This document shows positions 49,460 to 62,100 of a stretch of DNA of 64,000 bases, in pieces (positions within the stretch are counted from its first letter, which is position 1; every line of letters starts with the position of its first letter). Source of the stretch: Primula veris (Eukaryota > Streptophyta > Magnoliopsida > Ericales > Primulaceae); contig OY821748.1 in NCBI GenBank assembly GCA_963682055.1, positions 129,001 through 193,000 on the forward strand, given 5' to 3'. Made by a program: the position numbers and the translations under genes. The notes under the pieces are model-generated. The model did no database searches and was not told the DNA's origin. It was given only the letters and a program-made list of their open reading frames with translations.

Positions 49460-49483
49460 CTCTCTCTCTCTCTCTCTCTCTCC
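49376..49483. repeat. Coding (AAT)n(ATG)n and adjoining 5'-UTR (GA)n microsatellites
   Basis: On the minus strand, (GA)n at about 49461-49482 abuts the start codon of the membrane-protein gene, and 13 codons in, about 49385-49420, an ATA/ATG/ATT run encodes eight Ile and three Met of its signal segment. A separate (GA)n tract at about 49196-49213 lies in intron 1. Confidence 0.85.
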
Positions 49484-50756
49484 CTTGTTTACTCTCTCTT
49501 TTTTTAATCTTTTTTGTTTACTCGCCGGGACTAATTTTACATATTTACTCCTCCCTCAACTTATCTTTTACATCCTTCTTTTTCATTTTATTACTATTTA
49601 CTCTTTTTATTACTTTTTATGTATTTTTATTTATGTAATCTCAACCTCCTCCTCCTCCTATCTCACTCAACTCTATTTAAATTAAATAGGGGGGGGGGGT
49701 TCATACTCCTCCTCTTTTTACGCTGGTGACTTCATATCATATCAAATACCATTATAATATACCCTTTACCTATTCTATTCTATTCTATTCTATTCTATTA
49801 TATTGGGGAGGAGGATGATGATGATGATGATGATGATGTATCTCTCTGATTTGGTATTTGACATTTAGTGTTATTTGAATGTTAACATCTACTTAGTGGC
49901 TTTAATAGTAGTTACGGCATATTTTTAATTTATATTGTTAATATACTACACTATATAACAGAGAGAGAGAGATAGACTCTCCACACAAAATTTCACTAGG
50001 TTTGATGGACCCAAAACTAACTAATAAAATCTCAAATTTGTACTTGAATGTGATTATTAAAGATATGGTAGTGTTTTTGGATAAATTTAAAAAAAAAAAA
50101 AAAGGTACATACAATACAATACAATACAATACAATACATGATAACATACATTGTGACCGTGCCGCCGCTTTGTGTGGGTTTTATTAATTAATTAATTAAT
50201 AGTCGTCGGGGAGAGTGGTACTTGAAAACAAACACTCCAAAACATCTCTCCTCTCTCTTTATATCAGTTTTATATATATTTTGTATCTACTAATTCAATC
50301 AAAATTTACTCACTCTACACTTTTAAGGATCATTTCTTTATAGCTTTTAGCTTAACACAAAATTATTCACTTCTTATTTTATTTATTTATTCATTCATTC
50401 AAATACTACTACTATACTTTTATCTTCTTAATAAGAGAGTTTTAAAATGTACAACTGTAAAGGCGGCTGTGTTTTGAAATTCCAAATAGTCAGTGATCAA
50501 ATGATGTTTTATTTATTTTGTGTGTGATTTAATCGTGTATGTGTAATTTACTTGTAATATATACAGTTTTACCTTAAATATTGTGCCAATTATGTCATTT
50601 AATTAGGTGGTTAAATAGATTATACTAATCAACAGCTGGTGGTGTAGTCTAATTTTGAGTGCTCCTACTAGTACAAATTTTGACTACTCTTCTAGCTCAC
50701 AATTCCGAAATCCTAAGATCGATCATACGGTGAAGGCAAAATGAGGTGAACCCAGC
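49460..50756. other. Intergenic region rich in simple repeats
   Basis: About 1.3 kb between two minus-strand genes. Repeats: G10 at about 49690-49699, (TATTC)n at 49771-49798, (GAT)n at about 49813-49837, (GA)n near 49962, (ACAAT)n at 50111-50137, and (TTAA)-type runs near 50183-50200. No gene supported. Confidence 0.8.
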
Positions 50757-51174
50757 TCAGCTCATGACCCTACAATCTCTTCTAATAACACCTCGATCAC
50801 CCGTGAGAACGCCAAAAGACGACAACTTCACAAATGCAGAGGAAAATGCCCTAAAGAAGTGGTCCTGATCCGCTGCAAACAGTTGCACGAAGGGAGCTGT
50901 CCTCTTGTCCAATGCCAGCTCACCATCAACCCTAAGTATGCCAAGTCCGTCTATGACATTGTGGTAGTATTGGTTATCGAAAATCAACGTAGTGGGATCG
51001 TTCACAACGAAGCTAGTGTTTTCGGTTAATGCACCGAATGGGCAGCTCATGCTTCGCATTGTATTATCAAAACCTTGTAAATCATGAGATGGGATGTTTA
51101 AACAATGAGTCACCCCTAGTGTATGGGCACCTGCAGCAGCATTTATAATAGAATTTGTTGGTTTATACAATATT

Positions 51175-51211
<37 letters not shown>

Positions 51212-52949
51212 GCATGCAGTGAATAACCAAAAATGGCACTTTTGAAAAGCTAGCTAAGCTAGTACTAGATTTATACATGAAATTATTACGAGACAATTAA
51301 CATATCAAATTACACACGCGTGCTAAATTAATAATTTCTTTTTTGAGATATGGATAATATACAAATCATATTTAGCTAGCTAGTATTCATGCGAGTTCAC
51401 TATACTTCTCATGCATTACTCTCAGTAAACCAACCCACCTAACAAATTAATGCCGTACACACATTTTATACACTTGTTAAGTTATTAAAATATTTACAGA
51501 ATGTTTATGTATCAAATCAAATTAACTCTATTCATTCATTCCCATTTTATTTTGACTTGATATGATAAAAAAAAACAATGGAACGTGCTAAAATGTTTGT
51601 GGATCTCTATCATCAAAGGACTAAGACTGGTTCTTTCAAAATTTATTTATTCGTTTCTAATACAATTTCAAAAATGTAGTGAGCATGATATATATGGAGG
51701 GGTGAAATGTTTTCGTATGAAACAAAATCCAACATCAAGTATAATTCTGCATACCCAAAATGGCAACCGAATCTTCGACGCTCAACCCTTTCATGGCAAA
51801 AATATCTAGAGTGCCGTCAATGCCTATATTTGGCGGAGGTAATAAAGAAGTAGCAAGCTCATGGCTCGCAGGGGTAGATGAGTCTTTTCTACCCAACAGC
51901 ACCTCGACATGCGGCCCACCAGAAATAGAGACGGCATCACGTGCGGCCAATATGAGAATATCGGCACATGAGACCAAATGTGGGCACACAGTGTCTACCA
52001 TGGACTTTAGTAGGCTAATTGTTTCTCTCTTTCTTATTGCATAGTTTCTCGGTGAAGCCATCTCAGATGATGGTGTCGTGGCATCCAGTAGATCAAGAAG
52101 AATCGAAGCGTCACAGCCCTATAAGGTAGTTTATAAGTACACACACTGATTAATAAATATAATCATGTTTGGTTAAGATATCAGATATGCAAAAGAAGAA
52201 TGTTAAAACCCGTATCACAATGTAGTAGTGTACAATATCGTACACGGATTTGTATGAATACCGTATATTTATTTTACCTTTCATCTTACAAATGCAAAGC
52301 AAATTTAACTTTTTGTTCAGTAGAAAGAAAATGTAGAAACTAGTACTATTTTACAACAAAAAAAGAAAAAGGAAGAATGTCATTTCAGATAACAATTAAT
52401 TAACTTATAAGCTTCCCTATGAGCTTTGGGTTGATGAATTTGTATACAACTTTATAAGCTGCAAAAAAAAAAAAAAAAAAAAAAAATGCAAACTTGGTTT
52501 AAGTTAATGCAGGACCAATAGCAAAGCACACCAAATAAGTTCATTAAGCTTAACAATTTAGTTTTCCCATTTCGAAGTAAAAAAATATTATCATCTTTAC
52601 GTGAGCTAGCGATCAAATAATAATAAATGACAACTTAATTAATATACAAAAAAAATAAAAACTAGTAGGTAGGTATGAAAAAAGTAGAGAAAAAAACCTG
52701 AACTTGGCAATCATGGAACATGAGTCTCAAGAGAGCAGAAGGTGTAGTTGGATCAGAAAAAGATATAGTCTCAACCCCTCTCCTAATAATCTCTTCAATC
52801 TCTGGACATTCTTTTTTATAATAATCATAAGATAATAATAACCCAACACTTTCCTGATCAACTCCTACAACTCTATAACAATAGTACTTATTTGAATACA
52901 CAAACAAAAACACTACTATTATTCCAAAAACATTTATTCTTACATCCAT
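50757..52949 (-). CDS. Class III peroxidase, peroxidase-29-like, 329 aa
   Basis: Three exons on the minus strand: 52698-52949, 51755-52118, 50757-51130; 990 bases, phases close. A signal peptide (hydrophobic FGIIVVFLFVYS) directs secretion to the apoplast, where such enzymes use hydrogen peroxide to oxidise phenolics and other wall substrates. The distal haem site is RLMFHDCQVQGCDASILL (Arg75, His79); the proximal ligand is His208 in GAHTLGVTHC; SCADILILAARDAVSISGGP is the usual middle motif. Eight cysteines sit where the four conserved disulfides need them. FHDCQVQ instead of the common FHDCFV, and the tail FAADQDHFFRAFSSAFVKL, match Arabidopsis peroxidase 29 (At3g17070). Only two introns are present, one fewer than the classic three. 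No lesions seen. Confidence 0.94.
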
Positions 52950-53025
52950 TTTTCCACCTGATCACTTTAGCTAAAGTCATGCACATGCAATGTGTTCTTT
53001 TAATTTATAAGTGCAAGGGAGCCAA

Positions 53026-53034
53026 CTATTTATA
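53026..53034 (-). promoter_or_regulatory. TATA box of the peroxidase gene
   Basis: TATAAATAG on the minus strand, 77-85 bases upstream of the start codon, a normal distance for a plant core promoter with a short leader. Confidence 0.6.
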
Positions 53035-54410
53035 CATAATTTGTATAAATATAGGAGAGTAATTAACTACATAACGGTCCCCACAGTTTCTATTGAAACA
53101 GTAAAAGTCTTTAAATTTGAAAATGAAATAGCCCGTCATTGGTTCTTAACGAACACAGAGTCGTCGATCTTACGTTCGGAAAACTGGAAAACCATATCAA
53201 GTGGCCATTTTTGTGGTCGAGTACGTATACGTTTTAGGATCTATATATATTTTAGCACGTTAGAGCTCTTGATACGAAAAAGAAAAGAAAAGAGAGATAA
53301 TTTAGTCACGGTTTAAAACTTGGAAGTTGTATTTAGGACAATGGGACTAAAGAAAATAGAAGCATTGCTGTAATTTATTATCCAAATTCCAAAAGCACCT
53401 ATATATCCTATGTCCTCATGAAGATCATAAATACAGTATACCTCATTTGCAGACTGCAGTAGTGCTGGAAATTAATGACCTATTTTAAAATCTCATCACG
53501 TTAATTCATTAGATTCTAGAGATCGATCAATTAGGGGACTAATGAATTATATAAGCGGTCCGGTCCGCTTAAAGGACGACTTACACACGGTACGATTGTC
53601 CACTGAATGTGTTTGGTACGTAAGAGAGGATTCTGCAAAATTATATATAAGCTAAGCTTATTTGGTATCATCTTTAATCATTCTTGTACATATTTGTTAC
53701 TGAAAGCTAGTTAAAAGTTGTAATGCTAGCTATTTGATTGAACTGCTTATACATAGTTACATATATACCTACCTCATCGTCTTAATTTAGTGCATATATT
53801 AATTACTTCTTTTTCAAGTTTAAAACAAGATTTCCTTAGATGGGCAGTAGTTAGCTGGTTCGTGTTCGATCGTTTATAAGTTTTTTTTTTTTTTTTTTTT
53901 TTACTTTGGCATAGTTAAGTTAATTTTGTAATCCAAAAAGTTACGTAAAAACCATAAAGAATAATTACCGTCAGGGTGTGGAAGGTCATATTACGTGAAT
54001 GTACTTGTATTACACTTAAAAGTGTGACATTTAATTAGTAACCGACATCCATAATGATGGTACTGGCTCCTTTTATTTGAACCATATTGGTTTTTTTTTT
54101 TGCATTTTCTGTATGCAATCATGTGACATTTGGTGGCATTATTAATAACTTACTTTTTACTTGTCTAGTACAAGTTCGGTCAGCATCAACATGGAAATTT
54201 ATAGCAACCGCCAATATATTATTGGTCTTGTTTGGCCATGTTTAATTTTTATACTTTTTACTTCAAAAAAGTATATATTAATATTTTATTATCAATAGTA
54301 TTCTACTACGTACTAACCACGTCTCACTACTATCGGTATACTTTTTTTAAAAAATTACTGAACAAATATACGAATAGTTAAGTAAGGTACGTTTTTATAC
54401 TTGGGAGTAT

Positions 54411-54610
54411 ACTACAAAATAATATTTGATTTAATGAGAGTCAAAAGTTGTCACAAGGCTGTCGCTAATTTAAAAAGTTATCACAAATCTGTCGTAAATT
54501 GACTAAGTTGTCACAAATCCGTCACAAAAACCGTTGTTAATAAGCTCGTAACAAAAAATACCGTCACTAATTCCGTCGCTATTTGAGTATTTTTTTTTTT
54601 TTTTATAGTG
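54411..54610 (+). mobile_element. CACTA-like MITE, copy 2
   Basis: Starts ACTACAAAATAATATTTG and ends TTTATAGTG, so its ends mirror each other as (C)ACTA-type termini. The inside carries repeated TCACAAATCCGTCAC-like and CGTCACTAATTCCGTCG words, the subterminal motif style of CACTA elements. It matches 2739-2940 in the same orientation. Confidence 0.65.
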
Positions 54611-56173
54611 ATATCATAAACACACTTGGTGGATGAGTGTTTGCTTTTCATTCCATTCAATTAATAAAACAAAAAACAAATATGTACCATCTTATTTTGG
54701 TAACTATGGCAGGGTGGCAAAAATGCCAAAAAAAGTGACCTTGTGTTTTGTCTTAGCTAAGCCACGACCTATCGCGTATAGACAACATATACGAACAATA
54801 AAACATAAACTATATATTTTGGTGTATTTAATTTGCATGTGCTCATGAATAGTTTGGCCATTTGTGTGTTTCCATTATTGTTAACCAACTTCCCACTAAA
54901 TCGTTGCCTAAAAATTGTACCAAAAAAGTTCAAAATTTCAAAATTTCCTAGTATCTTTTAGTACTTGTACGTCGTCCTCGATCATTCTAATTTTATTTTT
55001 TTCTCAACTTTCTTTCCTCTACAGTTTTTCTGACTTAGTCCGTTGCTTATTCCACCTGATAAATGATGAGATTCCAACAAATCTTTTATCACTATTTCAC
55101 AACATTGGAGCTGTTGATGAATATATCAGGCCTCGTGAATCTCAAACCTAACGAAATATGGAAAATATTTGCTTTCCAGCAAAATTAAGCACATGCTTGT
55201 GAAACTACTTAAAAATGTAAAAAAGAAACATGCCGCGTTAACTTAGCTAATTATTTCTTATGTTTTGTGGTTGGAATGTACTAGATGTGTAACAAATGCA
55301 TTAAATTTAAGCTGTCTATTGCCTAGAATAGACTAGACCAATTCCTTGCCAAAGTACAACCAAACAAGTATCAAAGTATGAAACTGTAAAATCATAAATA
55401 ATAAATTAATAAAGCAGATCAAAATGTTGCGAGTTGTAACTACCGCATATCAGAGTGCCTTACAACTTTTAAAGCAGCTTAAGAAACGGTTTTCAGAAGA
55501 AGAAAAAAACAGAACTTTTGTTCTATACTGCTAAAGAACACAAAATTTTCGAGCTCTAAAGTGGGAAAAGCATTTCACCCCCAGCTATATGTTGCTAAGT
55601 ATCCTGGGATTATGAAGAGATTCTACACAAATACGTATCTATAAGTTCACTCTGAAATAATACAAAGATTGCGCCCTTGTTAAATCCAAAAGGGGCACAT
55701 ATACACACATGCTCATCCATATTTGACAACTGTTATACAATGAACCATTCATATGATATGTCCACCCTCCGGAAATACAACATTGCCACTCCACACAAAT
55801 GAACCGCAAGAATTACAAAATGCTCATGTTTTGGAATATTTGTACAACGTCACAGTACATAAATGACACGCCACTGTTGTAGTGGAACTGTACCTAATGG
55901 TTGTTGGATGCCAAAATTAACACCCCAGCCACAATATTACTGCTAATAACACAGATCGATTGAATTGTGGTGGGTCGCACAAAAATTCTTTACCTGAAAG
56001 GTTTGCTATTCAGTGGCACACGCAACCAGCTAAGCAATCTATGTAAGGATGTATCTAGATCGTAAAAATCCAACCACAATCATCCGAGAGTCCACAAAAA
56101 TTGGCAAGTAGAAGTTGTAGTAGTTGCGAATGTGTGACTGCGTGTGAAAAACACAATCTGGTTAAGGAGCCTC

Positions 56174-59100
56174 TTACAAAACTTTTGAGCCATCTCCTGC
56201 TGAACGAGCAACCTGGAATTGGTTCGTGTACTGTTTCTGCATATCCTTAAGGCGGTCCAGCAGTTCTTGGGACGTTGGCCGACATTGTGGTTCACTGTAT
56301 TTTTCCAAATTTTCGGACGAAAAAATTAAACTGATGAAGCATGAAAGATTAAATAATTGAAGTGAGAATGGTAAAACAAGTGAGGTGATCTGCCAATTAG
56401 ATATGACCGAGTTATCATTTTCACCTTTTAATTTATAAGCATTTTAGCTTAGGTTCATTTTAGTCATTTATATGAATTAAAGCATACAAGATTAGGAAGG
56501 AGAGAAAGAAAACCTGTGCCAACAACTTTCAATAAGAGAGGCCCACTGTGGATCGATATCTTTGGGGAGATCTAACCGTTGATCCATAAACCCTACGGCT
56601 CCGATTACCTGCATTGAGTTGAGATTTTCCCATGGGATCTTTTGAGTAACCAACTCCCATAGTATCACCCCATAACTATATATATCAGACCTGGTAAATT
56701 TACAAAATAAGAAAAACAACTTAAAAAATAATATATTAGTACAAAATTATAAATTTCAATACAAATAATGTCCTTAATATACACATACTTTTCATCAGCT
56801 TGTTCATTGCGAAGAACTTCTGGGGCCATCCACTGAGGCTGCATAACCAGCAAATAGTCAATAGACACGAACTAAAACATTAATTAGTTGACTCTCATGA
56901 AACCAAAAAGGGGGTGTCTGGTATTATAAATTTTACTTAGCTTATAAATATACAATCACTTGACTGATATCATGCACCTTTCCATACCAATTCTCTTTAT
57001 TTCACAAGATACAAACACCTGTCTTCGCTTTTATGTTAAGATACCCCTTTTGTGCTTTACAAAAGTATTTTTACTTCTTTTGGCTTAAAATAGCTGGGAC
57101 CAAACAAACATTCGAATAGTGCAAATAATGAAGGAATATGCATGCAGCATACCAGATTGCCAGTTGGCTTACCGTTCCTTTCCCAGATTTCGTGGTGAGA
57201 TATGTTTCGCGTTTGAGACGCGACAATCCAAAATCACCCACCTGCTCAATGAAAAACCATAAAACAACTCATTTCAAATTGAATCTACTTATGGAAAGAA
57301 ATAGATGTAATAGCAAAAGAAAGCCACAAATTGCTGTGCCATAGAAAAATCAAGAAATACCTTAACAGTCCAGCTTTTGTCGACTAGAAGATTTGAAGAT
57401 TTTAAATCGCGATGAACAATAGGTGGATTACAATGATGAAGATAATTCATCCCTCGTGCCTGAATAAGAGTTGCCAACAAAGTGATGATCATTGTGAAAT
57501 GCTTTTTCACCCTATTTTTCGAAATAAAAAAGTATGTGATTTTTGTATATAAATGATCAAATTCATATGTATATTTGACCTTGTAACACTCACTATATCT
57601 AAAGCCATTTGAGCCCGTCGTTTCCAATCTAATCTTGAAGTACCCCGTTGTAGTATCCGAAACAAGCTTCCCCTTTAATCAGTGAGTATATCAATCAATT
57701 TTTGTACGTCTAAATAGAGATATGTGGCAAAATGATTCTGTACGTTCTAGCACATGAGACAAATAAGTTTAAGAGATGGGGATGGTACCGTGGAAGAAAC
57801 TCTGTAATAATACAAAGGCGTTGAGGAGAAGTCACGGCACCCATAAAGAGTAGAACATTGGGATGTCTAAGTTTTTTCATAAGAGATACCTTAACAAAGA
57901 AAAAAAAAAGAGAAGAGAAGAGAGAGCTCATCAGAATTGTAACCAGTAAAATCATTTCCAATGCAAAATTACATAGATTGTGGATTAAGTTATCGCCAAA
58001 AAGTTGACCTTTGGATAGAAGTTAGTGACCTCAAATAATAATACCAATCAATTAGGAGAACATAACAAAATCAAGAGAATTAAATAAGCATTTAGAAGTG
58101 TAACATGCACCTCTTGTCGAAAAGAAAGTATAACATCATTTGAATATTCTTGCTTAGAGAAGACTTTCACAGCAACATCCTGTAACATTATAATTAAAAT
58201 TATAAAGACGGGTAATTGATTTAACTCAATCAAGCATGGAGTCAAATTGACATCCTTTGGAAGGTTCATGATGTTAACTATAGGACCCTTGCTTTGATAA
58301 CATGATTTATTTCGATTTTGCATTTTCTAGAACTTCACTTTTACATTTCGGAACTGTACTTGTCAGGTGTCTAGTATCTATTGAATGACAAGGTTATCTA
58401 TTTCATCTTATTTGAAGAATTAATGAAAAAAATGATTTGAAGTACCCAAAGAACATACCGATCCATACCAGAGAGCATGGTACACAATTCCACAAGAACC
58501 TGACAAGTTAGAAAAATAAACAATGTGAGTGGTGGAATTACACACCACTGAAAACTCTTACAAAATGGAGCCTATTACCCGATTCAAAGACAAGAAGAAC
58601 AGTTTCACAAAATCAACACCCTTCTTAGAAATCAAATTTCAATATCATCTATCTCCCTTAACCTTTGCCCCATGTCCCAACAAGGTAGAATGGATGATTA
58701 CTCCTATCAACATATGGGGTGCCAATCTATTACTAAAAAATACTTGGTGTGCATAATCTAATTTGCATGAAATTATCTATTCATTTAGAAAGAGAAGACA
58801 CATAAAATGCCTCATATTGCAGTATTACTGTTAAAAATTACAGAAATGTCGTCGAAAAATGTATACAAGACGTTTTGTTGTATTTCTTAAGAAAGCTGCT
58901 TAAAATTACAGAATTTTCAACTGACATGAATTCGAGAGTTTTTCGTGTATCTTTTGAGATATAAGCTGGTTCGTGATTAGTGAAACTGAGAGAAAGTTCC
59001 ACTCACATTATACTGGGGTTTTATAGGTTTAGTACACCAAACTATCTGCTTTTAACGATTTGGGTACCTACCTTTCAAATTTTCCAATTTAGGTACCACA

Positions 59101-62100
59101 CTATAATAAATTTCCCAATTTAGGTACCACACTATAATAAATTTTCAATTTAGGTACCACCGTCTTAATAAATCACGAAATCATGTCACGTGACATTTGA
59201 CAAACATTAATTTAAGAGGCTAATTTGACAATTTTGCAAAAAAATATGTCATTCTAGAAAAACTTTTCTCCCAATTTCACAAATAAAAAAATTTAGCAAA
59301 TAATCTAAATTTAGCATATAATCCAAAATTTAGCATATAATCCAAACTTTTCTCCCAATATGTCAAATTAGCCTCAAATTAATGCTTGTCAAATGTCACG
59401 TGACATGATTTCGTGATTTATTAAGACGGTGGTACCTAAATTGGAAAATTTATTATAGTGTGGTACCCAAATCGTTAACCGTACTATAGTTTGGGGTAGT
59501 AAATGTATTTTTTCCCCATTATACTTGATAATTCTAGATTTTGCAAGCCACAAAGGCAAAAAACAAAAGAAAAAAGTCAGCTTTTACGTTCATTCAAAGG
59601 CATACAGCCTCTTCCAAGTGTTTAGCCACACAGGGAAATTCTCGAAGAACTTAAGGGTGTGTTTGGAACATGGAAAATGTCGCGGAAAAGAAAAAGAAAG
59701 TAAAACAAAGGAAAATTAACTTGTAATCATTTTCCGGTCATTTGTTTGGAAGGTTGAGAAATCAAGAGAAAAGAAAGGAAAAAAATGGGAGAAAGAGCGA
59801 GTTAGTCCCTCTTTTCCCATTAGTTTTCATTTTCCTCTCACTTTTGGAAGGAAAATGGTTTCTCTCATTCTACACAAAGTTTTCCCTCATTTTCTTTTGT
59901 TTTCTTTTCCATTGGGTTTCTTATGCAACCAAACACAAGAAAATGTTTTCTCGAGTTCCCATCCATTTTCCATGTTCCAAACACACCCTAAGAGTGATGT
60001 TTAGGCAAATAAGCAGAGTCTTACTCGAGTTTGAAAAATTAAACAAAATATGATATAATAAATATTTTTCATTGATATTAATGGCAACGAAGGCCTTTTC
60101 TTGAAATTAGGGGAATTGTTGCCCCTGCTGTCATCATCTTTTCCTCCTTGATTGTGAGGTAGAGTACAAGAAATAAGAGATAGGATGACGATGCCAGCAA
60201 TGCAACGGAAACAAAAAAGAAAAGAAAATACCTTGCCCAATTTGCTCGCCAATTGCCAAGTCCTCCCACAGGATTTCATAGTCCAAGCAATCCGAGTCCA
60301 CGTCGGCTTTATTATTAACCGCCTCGCTGCTCGTACTCCCACAACTACTAGCACTACTCAAACTGTTCACGTTGAACGACGATGACCACGAACCAGAAAC
60401 CTCGTTATTAGTCGGTCTAAACCCATCGCCAAGAGGATGATCCTCCGATCTCAAACCATACACCAAACCCTTCTTTTTCTCATTTTCCTGATCATTGTTC
60501 AGCCACGGCCAACTGAAACGAGTGGTCTTTGGTTCCTCCGCCTCATTCCCTTTCCATGGCCACGTAATCCCTTTCTTTGCCACCCATGCCTCCGCTCTCG
60601 AGGAGAGAATTTTGTGGATTTTGGGTTTTTCTCCTGATGCAGAACGGAGGTTGAACGGTTTTAAGGAAAAGATGGAAAAGGGAGAAAACTAAGTTTTCCT
60701 ACTAATTTTATTATTTAAAACCCACAGTTTGTTCGGTTGCAGTTTTTTAGCAAATAAACTGCACCTTGTCCAGCTCAACGATTCTTGCTTTTTCTGGGGA
60801 AAAGAACAGAAAAGTTCAGTGTTTAGTAGGTCAGCCAAATGTATCACGTCTTTTGAGAAACAAAAAATTGGTCCTGAAGCTGCAAGCAAACAAGGCCTTA
60901 CCGAAAAGATGTAATAGATAAGACTATAGTTTCTTATTTCGGTAGTATCTATTAGGAATCTATTAGAGTTATAAAATATGAAACTATTTTATCAAATGAA
61001 AAGGTAGAAAGGGTGTCATCTGTCGCCTTGTGCATGCTTGAAAAATTATGATGAAAGAGGACAAGGTTAAACAGGCATTCGTCTCCTTTATAAAGATGTT
61101 ATATATATATATAGAAATATCTTCACCTTCGTTTCCATAAGTAGATTCTTCGTTAGGAAATTGTCGAAACGGAGATTGGGGTAGATCTCCTCTAGGAGTA
61201 GTGGCCCCACTTGAATTGCCAGCATCAGATCCATGATCGGAGTTATAATTATCGCTATGATATGCACTATTGCTGTCCCCTGTACTTATTTTTGACTTCA
61301 CTTTATTGCTAACTTTGGTCGCCTGTGAGAAACTCCCATCAATCAAGACATATTATGAGTTATTTAATTGGAAATTTAAGCAAATAAGTTGGATTTTATG
61401 AGGTTAAGAAAAAGTGAGGTTCATCCAGCTTAGACTCTCTAGCTTTTCAGGGAAAACCCCGGAATCTGAGCTTTAGATGATCAACCAATACCAAATGCAG
61501 CTTTATCCAGAAAAACCAAATCCAGTCTAGCTTTAAAGTAAAAGCAAAAGCTGAGGTTGGAAGCTGCAAACCAACAAGGGCGTAAACATTTTTCAAGGGT
61601 AGTTTCAAAATTATAACACAAGTGTTATGTCAACTCTAAACTTACTCATACTCCGTTCAATTTTCAAACAAAGATAATGTTTCTCGAACGGAATAGTAAT
61701 ATGGAATAAGGATAAGCGTACATGATTTTATTTAAAACAGGGCAACGGAAGGCAGTTATGTGGCTCTGAAACAGTTTTATCGGCTAATGGCGAAAGGAAA
61801 CACACGTAAAATTAATTCAGTAACCATTATTACATCACTATTGACAACGAAAATAGGTATGCGTAGCATTTTTTTATATAAATAAACTGAAAAGCCCAAT
61901 TTATTGTATAAGTTTAAGAAAACCAACTTCATGTTCCCACCTAGAGAACTGACTAAACATGGACGAAGCAAATACAGAAATAGAGAACTGACCAAGTTTG
62001 ATAATTTTGAAGCGAGTGCGACTTGGATAGGCTGTTGAGGATCAAGACCAAGTTTAGCCGATGCAAATGTCTTAGTTCGGCTAAAGCTCGACGCTTCCTC

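Larger units (their letters stand above)
52950..56173. other. Intergenic region
   Basis: About 3.2 kb: peroxidase promoter on the left, kinase 3' flank on the right (from about 55400). Contains a T22 tract at about 53881-53902 and the second CACTA-like repeat (54411-54610). No gene supported; short plus-strand ORFs here show no family resemblance. Confidence 0.65.

Noticed and set aside
54915..55151. 78-codon plus-strand ORF in the peroxidase-kinase interval
   Set aside because: No recognisable domain, low-complexity Phe/Ser/Leu content and no splice partners.
60185..60692. Plus-strand ORFs of 60-70 codons
   Set aside because: Shadows of kinase exon 4, which has clear homology on the minus strand.
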